From an uncultured Burkholderiales bacterium (GTDB taxonomy: Bacteria; Pseudomonadota; Gammaproteobacteria; Burkholderiales; Burkholderiaceae_C), in the NCBI GenBank assembly GCA_903896615.1, contig CAITYM010000087.1, forward strand, positions 1-64,000: 64,000 bases of DNA. Direction: 5' to 3'. The notes below the pieces were generated by a model, which saw nothing but the letters and a program-made list of their open reading frames with translations, had not been told where the DNA came from and searched no databases. Numbering within the stretch: the first letter of the stretch is position 1; every line of letters starts with the position of its first letter. Positions 46,235-55,900 of this stretch are shown piece by piece. Both the position numbers and the translations under genes were made by a program.

Positions 46235-49200
46235 GTGTTTAAAAAGTTCGTAAACCTCATCTCTGATCCAGCGACGCGACTAGTATGGTCTAGAAAACTC
46301 GCAAGCGCAGTAATTGTTCTCGTCGCTATTGCAAGTACTCTAGTGGGGATATCCATAGCAGTTTTGAATTTATACGTTGTCCCAAGGGTATCAGATTGGC
46401 GCCCAGATCTAGAACGGATTAGTTCAGAATATTTGGGAAGTGTAGTTCGTATCAACGAAATAGATGTCGACTCTAGTCAAATAATTCCGTCGTTCAAAAT
46501 TTTAGGATTAAGTATTCAAACTTCAAATGAGCACGGGGAACTAGAAGAGCTTTCTCTCCCTTTAATCAAGTTAGATGTTTCGTTCGGCTCCCTCATTGGC
46601 CTTTCTTTTGAAAAAATCACTTTAGATAATCCTTTACTTACATTTATTAGAAGTTCAAACGGCCAGGTTCGTGTAGCTGGCTTGCCAGTCAATTCAACGG
46701 GTAACGGTAAGGCCTTGGATTGGTTTTTTTCTCAACCCAACATTCAAGTTCAGCATGCAACAGCGCTGTGGCAAGATGAGAGACTCACTAATGAGTTTAT
46801 TAAGTTTGAAGATGTAGAACTTTACTTTGCTAATGGCTTGAAATCGCACGCTATAAAACTGGAGGCCTCTCCTCCTAAAGAAATTGGCGATCGATTTAAT
46901 ATTCAGGCTAATTTTAAAGAATCCTTGTTGTCAAATCACGCAAGTAATTTTAAAGAGTGGAGCGGCTCAAGTCTCTTTAATTTCACGCATATTGACTTGG
47001 CTTTGGTTAACGGATATTTGCCCGAGCATCCCGCATGGAACCTACAAGAGGGTTCGGGTTGGATTCGGATATGGATAGACTTGCATCACGGCGCTATTGA
47101 TCAAATTACGACAGATTTGAACTTTCCGAATTTAATAGGTTCTTGGAGTACGAAGAATTCAGGAGCTCAAAAAATACAACTAAAAGAGTTGAGGGGAAGA
47201 TTCCAAGTCAATTTAAAAGAACTCACTAATGAGTTCGGGGTGCAAGATTTAAACTTTCTCTCTGACGACGGAAATCACTGGTCTATCGGGCGCGCCTTTA
47301 TTTCATGGACGCGAAATTCTCGCGAAGTTCAGGAGGACACATCAACTACAAACGACTTTGTGAAAATGATGCCTATGCAGTCAACAGGATCTGGCGCAAT
47401 TGAAATCGACAAAGTTTCGATCAAGCCGATCATCAATCAGTTGAATAATTTGCAAATCGGTACTGAGCTTTCCCAATATTTCAAAAATATTGAATTCGCA
47501 GGAAATCTTCAGAACTTTAAAATGACTTGGGATTTTGACGGACAAAAGACGACCGCTTATAACCTACAAGGGCAATTAAGCAGTTTTGACTTTGTTAGAT
47601 TGCCTGATGCTGATGAAAATTTCTTGAAAGGAATCCCCGGCGTACAAAATGCAGGCATTAAATTTAGTTTTAATAACCGCGGTGGAAATGCAAGCTTAAC
47701 TATTGATAATGGGGCTATGACGCTTCCTCAATTGTTGGAAGAGCCGTTAGTGCCTATAACCCATGCGAATGCAGATGTACAGTGGACCTTGGATGAGAAG
47801 TTAATAAACTTAAAAATCAATAAAACCAATATTTTCAATGCCGATGCGAGGGGGGATTTCGAATTAAATTGGTCAATTCCTCGTCGTGTTAATGGGTCAT
47901 TAAAAGAAGAAAAGAACAACTCGATCATTGATTTGACTATCAACATTCAGCAAGGTGTTGCAAACCAGGTTTACCGGTACTTACCCAAAAAGGTAGATGC
48001 CAAAATTAGACAATATTTGCAAAAGGCTATTACGCAAGGCACCATTAAAAATGGTTCTATCAAAATTAAAGGTCCGCTTAATAAGTTCCCTTTTGTAGAT
48101 CCGGGAGATGGAGAGTTTCATGTCTTGACTCAGCTACAAGATGCCACATTTTATTATGCTCCTGTGGATGGGGTGGATTCAAAATTACCCTTGCAAAGTA
48201 AGTCATGGCCTGAACTTACCCATTTAAACTCAGAACTTGTCATTGATCGGAAAAGTTTATTTTTTAAGAAAGCTTCAACAAAACTAAACTCCACGATTGC
48301 CCCTTCTTTGGATTTGACAGATATTTCCGCAGACATAATTGACCTATACAAACCGATAGTCAATGTAAAAGCCAAGGGTAAGGGTCCATTGGGAGAGTTG
48401 ATCAAAATCATAAATACGAGTGCTGTTGGCGAGCTTTTAGATAACAGCCTTTTGAAGGCTGAGTCTAGTGGTTCAATTAGTTCTGACTATGCATTAAATT
48501 TAAGTCTGCCCCTTAATGACTTAGTGCACTCAAAAGTAGCTGGAAGCATTGAATTTTCAAATAACGATTTAACCCTATTACCAGGATTGCCAAGTCTAAG
48601 TCGCTTGAGAGGTTCCTTAAATTTTAACGAGTCAGGCTTCGTTCTGAATAACGTTAAGGCGCGCATTCTAGGATCAGAAGCAAAAATAGAAGGAGGCTTG
48701 AAGTTTACAAGCGACAAAGATGAATCCACCAAGCTAGAGGCAACAACAATCAAGGTACAAGGGGTTGTAAGTGCTGAAGGGTTAAGGCAAACCAAAGAGA
48801 TTCCAGTCATTGCTAAAGTGGGGCAATATTTGTCAGGCCAATCCAACTTTGTTGCGACACTCTCGTTTAAAAAGGGGCAGTTGGATTTTCAACTTAACAG
48901 TTCTTTGCAAGGACTTTCAAGCCAATTGCCTTCGCCACTGGGAAAAAATATAGATGCAATACTACCTCTAAAAATTGGAGCAAATGTGATTGCCTCACCC
49001 TCACAGATTACCAAGGGGATCTCTACAGGTGCGACTTCATCTGCACGTATAGTTAAAACAAATGTAACTTTGGGTCAAATTGCTTTAGCTTCAATAATCA
49101 CTGACTTCGCAAATTCAAACGCAAAGTCCACCAATTCAGCATTTGCCTCCACCTCGATTACAAATAGGGGTTGGATCGGTATCAACACAAGTGGCAGTTT

Positions 49201-50515
49201 TACTGTGCCTAGCAATCTAGATCCAGGCTATTTAGTGAATGTTGATGTTCCAAAGATTGATGCTGATATTTGGGAAAAAGTCTTGACAAACATCTCCTCT
49301 AGATCAGATGTTAGAGGTGTAAAAAAAGATGGAGGGGTAACATTAACTTCATTGGTCAGCGCAGTGAGCATCCCAATTGCCCTAAAAATTAAAACAAGTG
49401 AATTAATCTTCTCAGCACGCTCAATACATCAAGTTGCTTTGGACGCGGTATATCAAGATATTCAGCCAAGCGGGCAATGGCATTTCAATATTAATTCAAC
49501 GGAGGCGAAGGGAGCTATTGACTACAAACTCGCCAATCCAGGCTCTCCTCCAAAGATCTTTGCTCGGATGAGTGTGCTGGTTATACCCCCCTCAGCTTTG
49601 GACTCAGTTGAATCTCTGTTAAATAATAAAGATACTGTCATGCCCGCCCTAGATGTTGTTGTGGAAGATATGGAAATTAAGGGTAAGAAACTTGGTCGAG
49701 CTGAAATTGAGGCTATAAATCAGCCGCAACTGGATGGTGGTCGAGAGTGGAGGATTAATAAATTAAATTTAACCGTGCCGGAAGCTAAATTTCAAGCGAG
49801 TGGAGTTTGGACTATTACTAAGGACAATAGTAAAAATCAGAATGTCAAAAAAATTACGCTTGATTTTTTTCTAGATATTGAAAATTCTGGAAATTTATTA
49901 GACCGCTTAGGTACAAAAGGTGTGGTTGCCGCAGGCAAGGGAAAACTAAGTGGACAGGTTTCATGGTTCGGAGCTCCTACGCAAATTGATTATCCAAGTC
50001 TAGGTGGACATTTCAATGTAAACATAGAGAAGGGATCGTTTCTTAAAACGGAGCCTGGAGCAGGTAGGCTCCTGGGTGTCCTAAACCTTCAGGCGCTACC
50101 TAGGAGATTGTTGTTAGATTTCAAAGATATCTTTAGCGAAGGTTTTTCATTTGATTTCTTTCGTGGTGATGTTAGTATTGAATCCGGAATCGCTAAAACC
50201 AATAACCTTCAGATGAAGAGTGTTAATGCGGCAGTGCTTATGGAAGGACGCGCCGATATTAGCAATGAAACTCAAAATCTGAAGGTAATTGTTATCCCAG
50301 AAATTGATGCTGGGACGGCTTCCTTGGTTGTTGCCGCAATTAATCCTGTAATAGGAATTTCAACTTATCTTGCACAATATTTTTTAAAGAAACCTATTGC
50401 TCACGCAACCACCAAAGACTTTTTGGTAGAGGGTACATGGAGTGATCCTAAGGTTACTAAGATCGAACCAAAGCTTGAGATAAAGAACGATAATAAAACC
50501 AATAACAAACCATGA
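46235..50515 (+). CDS. yhdP: YhdP-family AsmA-like protein
   Basis: This 1426-residue protein has one N-terminal membrane helix (about residues 23-52) followed by a very long periplasmic beta-rich region, with a DUF3971 part and a C-terminal AsmA-like domain (SFDFFRGDVSIESGIAKTNN, EGTWSDPKV). YhdP relatives form bridges that carry phospholipids between inner and outer membranes. The start is GTG at 46235; no ATG lies close to it in frame. The gene overlaps the following nitrilase gene by 4 bases (ATGA). Confidence 0.88.
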   Translation: MFKKFVNLISDPATRLVWSRKLASAVIVLVAIASTLVGISIAVLNLYVVPRVSDWRPDLERISSEYLGSVVRINEIDVDSSQIIPSFKILGLSIQTSNEHGELEELSLPLIKLDVSFGSLIGLSFEKITLDNPLLTFIRSSNGQVRVAGLPVNSTGNGKALDWFFSQPNIQVQHATALWQDERLTNEFIKFEDVELYFANGLKSHAIKLEASPPKEIGDRFNIQANFKESLLSNHASNFKEWSGSSLFNFTHIDLALVNGYLPEHPAWNLQEGSGWIRIWIDLHHGAIDQITTDLNFPNLIGSWSTKNSGAQKIQLKELRGRFQVNLKELTNEFGVQDLNFLSDDGNHWSIGRAFISWTRNSREVQEDTSTTNDFVKMMPMQSTGSGAIEIDKVSIKPIINQLNNLQIGTELSQYFKNIEFAGNLQNFKMTWDFDGQKTTAYNLQGQLSSFDFVRLPDADENFLKGIPGVQNAGIKFSFNNRGGNASLTIDNGAMTLPQLLEEPLVPITHANADVQWTLDEKLINLKINKTNIFNADARGDFELNWSIPRRVNGSLKEEKNNSIIDLTINIQQGVANQVYRYLPKKVDAKIRQYLQKAITQGTIKNGSIKIKGPLNKFPFVDPGDGEFHVLTQLQDATFYYAPVDGVDSKLPLQSKSWPELTHLNSELVIDRKSLFFKKASTKLNSTIAPSLDLTDISADIIDLYKPIVNVKAKGKGPLGELIKIINTSAVGELLDNSLLKAESSGSISSDYALNLSLPLNDLVHSKVAGSIEFSNNDLTLLPGLPSLSRLRGSLNFNESGFVLNNVKARILGSEAKIEGGLKFTSDKDESTKLEATTIKVQGVVSAEGLRQTKEIPVIAKVGQYLSGQSNFVATLSFKKGQLDFQLNSSLQGLSSQLPSPLGKNIDAILPLKIGANVIASPSQITKGISTGATSSARIVKTNVTLGQIALASIITDFANSNAKSTNSAFASTSITNRGWIGINTSGSFTVPSNLDPGYLVNVDVPKIDADIWEKVLTNISSRSDVRGVKKDGGVTLTSLVSAVSIPIALKIKTSELIFSARSIHQVALDAVYQDIQPSGQWHFNINSTEAKGAIDYKLANPGSPPKIFARMSVLVIPPSALDSVESLLNNKDTVMPALDVVVEDMEIKGKKLGRAEIEAINQPQLDGGREWRINKLNLTVPEAKFQASGVWTITKDNSKNQNVKKITLDFFLDIENSGNLLDRLGTKGVVAAGKGKLSGQVSWFGAPTQIDYPSLGGHFNVNIEKGSFLKTEPGAGRLLGVLNLQALPRRLLLDFKDIFSEGFSFDFFRGDVSIESGIAKTNNLQMKSVNAAVLMEGRADISNETQNLKVIVIPEIDAGTASLVVAAINPVIGISTYLAQYFLKKPIAHATTKDFLVEGTWSDPKVTKIEPKLEIKNDNKTNNKP

Positions 50516-51330
50516 AAGTTGCCGCCCTTCAAATGGTTTCTGGCGTAAGTTGCTCGGCTAACTTACAAGCAGCCAAAATACTTATCAAGCAAGCAGCAGA
50601 ACAGGGCGCTGAAATAGTCGTTTTGCCTGAATATTTTTGTTTGTTAGGGGCTGTCGACACTGATAAATTGGCTATTAAAGAAGTGTTGGGGCGAGGGCCT
50701 ATTCAAGAGATGCTGTCTCAAAGCGCTGAGCAGCATAAGATATGGATTGTTGGTGGAACCCTGCCGCTTGAGGCGGAAAATGATTCCCATAAGGTATATA
50801 ACTCAACTTTGGTGTTTAACCCTCAAGGTGAGTTGGTTGTGCGGTACAACAAAATACATTTGTTTAAATTCAAAAAGGGAAACGAGCAGTACGATGAATC
50901 CAAGACGTTAGTGGCTGGAAGCACTCCAGTCGTCTTCGATATGTTGTGTCAAGCGGGGCAGACTTGGCGTATTGGACTGAGTATTTGCTATGACCTTCGG
51001 TTTCCCGAACTTTATAGGGCGTTGAGTGATTTGGGCTCAGAATTGATTTTGGTTCCAAGTGCATTCACCTATACAACGGGCGCAGCTCACTGGGAGATCT
51101 TATTAAGAGCACGTGCAATTGAAAATCAGGCCTGGGTAATGGCTGCTGCACAAGGCGGAACCCATGAAAACTCAAGAAAAACTTGGGGTCAAACGCTAGT
51201 GGTAAGTCCCTGGGGCAAGGTAATGTCTCAATTGGAGACAGGATCTGGCTGTTTGGTAGTTGACATTAACAAAGATGAAATAGATGAGGCCAGAACCAAC
51301 TTGCCTGCGTTGAAGCATCGAAGGTTGTAG
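50512..51330 (+). CDS. Carbon-nitrogen hydrolase (Nit/deaminated glutathione amidase-like)
   Basis: This 272-residue nitrilase-superfamily enzyme has the Glu-Lys-Cys triad in VLPEYFCL, YNKIHLF and GLSICYDLRFPELYR. The third motif is that of the Nit1/Nit2 group, which clears deaminated glutathione and omega-amides. It is coupled to yhdP by a 4-base overlap, a conserved neighbourhood in this order. Confidence 0.9.
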   Translation: MKVAALQMVSGVSCSANLQAAKILIKQAAEQGAEIVVLPEYFCLLGAVDTDKLAIKEVLGRGPIQEMLSQSAEQHKIWIVGGTLPLEAENDSHKVYNSTLVFNPQGELVVRYNKIHLFKFKKGNEQYDESKTLVAGSTPVVFDMLCQAGQTWRIGLSICYDLRFPELYRALSDLGSELILVPSAFTYTTGAAHWEILLRARAIENQAWVMAAAQGGTHENSRKTWGQTLVVSPWGKVMSQLETGSGCLVVDINKDEIDEARTNLPALKHRRL

Positions 51331-51339
51331 TTGCAATTT

Positions 51340-51474
51340 TTAAGAGGGCTTGGATTCTGACTTATCTGGTGTTGGCGTACCGTTGTCTTTGGGCCGACCG
51401 GTAAACATTGTCCACCAAACAATGAGAACTAAAATTAAGCCAGCACCTAGTGCTTCTAAGAAAATCAAATACAT
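51340..51474 (-). CDS. 44-residue single-pass membrane protein
   Basis: This short leftward frame starts at ATG 51474 and stops at TAA 51340. The N terminus is MYLIFLEALGAGLILVLIVW, a hydrophobic helix, followed by WTMFTG and a polar, Pro/Ser/Lys-rich tail. AGG lies about 7 bases before the ATG. The frame fills the 171-base gap between the nitrilase and mltA genes almost exactly, and its composition is that of a real membrane microprotein rather than chance sequence. I do not recognise a named family. Confidence 0.65.
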   Translation of the reverse strand: MYLIFLEALGAGLILVLIVWWTMFTGRPKDNGTPTPDKSESKPS

Positions 51475-51501
51475 GAAAGACCTAATGGGTTAAGTTGCGA
51501 G

Positions 51502-52731
51502 ATGAATATCACTCAAAAATCTATTGTAGGTCTCTTATTGCTTGTGAATGCGGTAATGATTCTGAGTGGGTGTACTTCCGCTCCACCGCCCTCAACTCCC
51601 TTGCCCCCTGTACAACGCTCACCCTCTGTATCCAATACCCCCAATCCATTTACAAAGCATCCAGTCTCTCCAGCACCTCCAGTACCCTCAAACTCAGCGG
51701 CACCAAATAAAAATCGCACCGCGCCCATCCTTCCGGAACAAACCAGACCCACTTGGATAGCCTCCTCTTGGAACGATCTACCAGGTTGGAATGAAGAGTC
51801 TATGCCAGAGGTCTGGGATACTTTGGTTCATAGTTGTGAAAGACCAACCACTATTTTTGTTCGACTGTGCGCGCAGCTCAGGCCATTGAGCCTAGCAGAG
51901 GAGGGCGAGCAGAGACTCTTTTTAATGACCAACCTGCAACCTTTTAAAATTGTGAGTGCTTCAGGCGAAACATCTGGTCTGCTGACAGGGTATTTTGAGC
52001 CGATATTTAATGCATCTAGAAGCAAAAAGCCAGGTTTTGAAACGCCTTTATATGCGCCAACAGCTGAAATTTTAAGCCTCAAATCGAATCACTCTAAATG
52101 GTATAGCCGGCAAGAAATTGAGATAGCACCAGCTGTCCAAGAAGTTTTAAGGGGGCAGGAAATTGCATGGATGTCGGATCCATTAGATGTTTTGATTTTG
52201 CAAATTCAGGGATCTGGACGATTAAACATTACTGAAAACGATGGCTCCCAAAAATGGATTAAAGTTATCTACGCGGCATCTAATGAACTACCCTATCAAA
52301 GCATTGGTAGATATTTATTAGACCATTCAGAAATTACGGATGCGTCGTGGCCAGGAATAAAGAGCTGGGCCCTTAAAAATCCAGACAAGATTAAGACATT
52401 GTTGTGGACCAATCCCAGGTATGTTTTCTTCAAAGAAGAGCCCTTGGAGAGTATGAGTTTGGGGCCAAAGGGAGCTCAGGGGCTGGAGCTGACAGCAGGT
52501 CGATCCGTAGCAGTCGATCCGCAGTATATTAACTACGGTACCCCTTTGTGGATGGTCTCAGAGGGACCGACGCTTCAGCTGCGAAGATGGGTCATGGCCC
52601 AAGATACGGGAAATGCAATCACTGGCCCACTCCGCGCAGACTATTTTGTAGGTACTGGGCTACAGGCGGGGGATTTGGCTGGGCACTTAAGGCAGCCCTT
52701 GAATTTATGGGCCTTATTGCCTAGGCAATGA
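51502..52731 (+). CDS. mltA: Membrane-bound lytic murein transglycosylase A
   Basis: This 409-residue outer-membrane lipoprotein cleaves peptidoglycan to anhydromuropeptides. It has a signal with lipobox LSGC (Cys24) and a Pro-rich spacer (about 25-75). The MltA domain contains SGLLTGYFEPIF and LQIQGSGRL, and the terminal 3D domain ends with VAVDP and MAQDTGNAITGPLRADYF, which carries the catalytic Asp. Length is typical. It is divergent from the 44-residue gene. Confidence 0.93.
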   Translation: MNITQKSIVGLLLLVNAVMILSGCTSAPPPSTPLPPVQRSPSVSNTPNPFTKHPVSPAPPVPSNSAAPNKNRTAPILPEQTRPTWIASSWNDLPGWNEESMPEVWDTLVHSCERPTTIFVRLCAQLRPLSLAEEGEQRLFLMTNLQPFKIVSASGETSGLLTGYFEPIFNASRSKKPGFETPLYAPTAEILSLKSNHSKWYSRQEIEIAPAVQEVLRGQEIAWMSDPLDVLILQIQGSGRLNITENDGSQKWIKVIYAASNELPYQSIGRYLLDHSEITDASWPGIKSWALKNPDKIKTLLWTNPRYVFFKEEPLESMSLGPKGAQGLELTAGRSVAVDPQYINYGTPLWMVSEGPTLQLRRWVMAQDTGNAITGPLRADYFVGTGLQAGDLAGHLRQPLNLWALLPRQ

Positions 52732-52773
52732 ATATATTCACTCAACTACTAGCCGCTACAGATAAGCTGTAAG

Positions 52774-52782
52774 TGAAGTTCA
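52774..52782. repeat. TGAANTTCA core, copy 4
   Basis: TGAAGTTCA followed by TTAAT occurs in the gap upstream of the indolepyruvate oxidoreductase gene. It keeps the 9-base palindromic core of the three longer elements at 9253, 23311 and 39692, but the flanks have diverged. Confidence 0.35.
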
Positions 52783-52820
52783 TTAATTCGGTTCATCAAT
52801 CAAAACGTTGAGATGGGCCA

Positions 52821-52873
52821 AAAGTGTAGGTACTTCTATGCAATGCAGATTGGGAGTTTAACCCGTACACTTT
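52821..52873 (+). promoter_or_regulatory. Long-range inverted repeat upstream of the ferredoxin oxidoreductase gene
   Basis: AAAGTGTA (52821-52828) and TACACTTT (52866-52873) form an 8-bp perfect dyad 37 bases apart, ending 41 bases before the ATG at 52915. It may be a leader structure or paired binding sites for a regulator. Confidence 0.35.
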
Positions 52874-52914
52874 GAGAGAGACAAACGGTGTCGAAAATTT
52901 TAGAAAGTTTAATA

Positions 52915-55900
52915 ATGAACGCTCCATTATCCAAAGAGTTGTTAAACGCTTTAGAAAATATTTCTTTGAATGACAAATATGCCTTGGAAGTTGGTAAGGC
53001 GTTCATGAGCGGCGTACACGCACTTGTAAGATTGCCAATGCTTCAAAGGCAAAGAGATGCTCGAGTTGGGAAAAAAACGGCAGGTTTTATTAGTGGCTAC
53101 AGAGGTTCTCCATTGGGCGCCTACGATCAAGCTCTATGGAGAGCAAAAACATACTTAGAGAAAGAAAACATTATTTTCCAACCCGGAGTTAATGAGGAAC
53201 TTGCAGCAACCGCGGTTTGGGGGACGCAGCAACTAGGGTTTGCACCCCAAGAGGTGCAAAACTATGACGGTGTATTTGGAATTTGGTATGGCAAGGGTCC
53301 CGGAGTTGACCGATGCTCAGATGTATTTAAGCATGCCAACATGGCTGGAACAACACCTTGGGGCGGCGTTATTGCGGTTGCTGGAGATGATCACATTGCA
53401 AAAAGTAGTACCGTTGCTCATCAAAGCGATCATATTTTCATTGCATGTTCAACGCCCATTTTCTTTCCCTCAAGTGTTCAAGATATATTGGACTTGGGTT
53501 TGCACGCATTTGCAATGAGTCGATTCTCAGGTCTTTGGGCCGGCATGAAGACCATACAAGAGATCGTTGAATCTAGTGCAACGGTTTTAGTAGATCCCGA
53601 CAGAGTCCAAATAAAAAAACCGGATTTCGAGATGCCGCTAAACGGTTTGCATATTCGCTGGCCGGATGAACCACTATTACAAGAGGAGCGTCTATTTAGG
53701 TATAAGTGGGCTGCGGCATTGGAATATATTAAAGTTAATAAACTCAATTTCAACGTGATCCAAAGTCCGAACGATCAAATAGGAATTATTGCAAGCGGCA
53801 AAGCGTACAACGATACGCGAGAAGCATTGCTTAACTTGGGGTTAGATGATCAGGTCTGTCAAAAAATAGGCATCAGGCTCCACAAAGTAAATGTCAGTTG
53901 GCCGTTGGAGCCTTATACATTGGCGAGTTTTGCTAAGGGTCTCAAAGAGATCTTAGTGATTGAGGAAAAGCGAGCAGTGATAGAGCCGCAAATTAAAGAG
54001 GAGCTATACGGCTGGCCACAAGAAAAAAGACCGCAAGTACTTGGGAAATTCGATTTAAATAAATTGACCCCAGAGTCTCAGGGTCAATGGAGCGCTCTTG
54101 GGGTGAGAGACGCGGTTTTTTTGCGTGCAGAGGCTGATTTAAGTCCCTCGTTAATTGCCAGAGCAGTAGCCGCAAGGATTAAACTTTTAGGACTTAACCA
54201 AGACGTCCAAGCCCGAATGGAACAACACATTAAGGAGTTAGATGCAAAAGAAAAAGCAATGCATGAATCAAGTCTGGTCATAGAAAGACAACCTTGGTTC
54301 TGCTCGGGTTGCCCTCACAACACGAGTACCGTAGTCCCAGCGGGTTCTCGGGCCATGGCCGGGATAGGTTGTCACTTCATGACTCTATGGATGGATAGAA
54401 GTACCACGGGCTTTACTCAAATGGGCGGGGAAGGTACACCTTGGATTGGGCAACAACCGTTCCTTAAAGAAAAGCATATTTTTGCAAACATAGGGGACGG
54501 TACATACTTCCATAGCGGGATCTTGGCAATTAGGCAAAGCGTTACTTCTGGTGTAAATATCACTTACAAAATATTATTTAACGATGCAGTTGCAATGACA
54601 GGCGGACAGCCCATAGGTGAACGAGCAAACGGACACTCTGTTATTCAGATTGCACAGAGCATGAGAGCAGAAGGTGTTAGCAAAGTAACAATCGTCACAG
54701 ATCTTCCTGAGAACTATGGATCAGCGACTGGATTACATGCGGACATTCAGGTCAAACATAGGGACGAATTAGATTTGGTGCAGCGTGAACTGCGCCAGCT
54801 ACCAGGAACAACTGTCATCATCTATGACCAAACATGCGCAACTGAGAAGCGCAGAAGGCGCAAACGCCGTGAACTCGTGAATCCCTCTGTCAAAGTTTTG
54901 ATAAATGAAGAGGTTTGCGAAGGTTGCGGGGACTGCGGGGTCAAGAGCAATTGCATCAGTGTAGAACCTTTGGAAACGGTGTGGGGTCGTAAAAGAACAA
55001 TCAATCAAAGCGCATGTAACAAAGACTTAAGTTGTTTGAAAGGCTTCTGTCCAAGCTTTGTGACTGTGGAGGGCGGAAGTTATAAATCCAACGAATTAAA
55101 TTCGCAGGAAATTTTGAAAATTGAGAGTGAAGAAATAAGTGTCAAGTCAAGCGCGTCAATTCCAGACCCCGAGCTTCCAAAATTAGACATATTTCCAACT
55201 GGCTACGGAATTGTCATTGCGGGCATAGGAGGGACGGGCGTAATTACGATCGGACAAGTGCTCGGCTTTGCTGCACACCTTGAGGGACTTGGTATCGTGA
55301 CACAAGACTCCGCTGGGTTAGCGCAAAAAGGCGGCGCTACTTGGAGTCATATATTGATAGCGAAAGATCAAAATCTAATTAGAAGCACAAGGGTGTCAAC
55401 AGCTAGAGCTGATTTAATAGTGGCTTGTGACCCAGTGGTTGGCACAAATAAAGAAACGATTTTGAGAATTGCGCAAAACAGAACCAAGATCGTATTAAAC
55501 GCATATAGCTCCCCCACAGCTGAGTTTATAAAAAATGGTGCTTGGCAAAACCCATTAGAAAAATGTCATGCTGCTTTACTTCAATCGCTAGGAGATGATG
55601 GTTCCCGACTCAAACATTTACAAGCAAATGAATTAGCGCTAAATGAGTTGGGGGATAGTCTTTACGTTAATTTTATTTTGCTCGGATTTGCCTGGCAATG
55701 CGGATGGATTCCATTGCGAATTGAGTCTTTAAAAAAAGCGATTGAGTTGAACGGTGTTGCCGTAGATAAAAATATTGCTGCATTTGAACTAGGTCGATCT
55801 GCTGCATTTGAGCAAACCCAATTTGACTTCTCAGACGGGCCCAATACTGTTGCTCCAAATCAGTTCCCTTTGATATTTCACAAGCCCGATACTTTTGATG

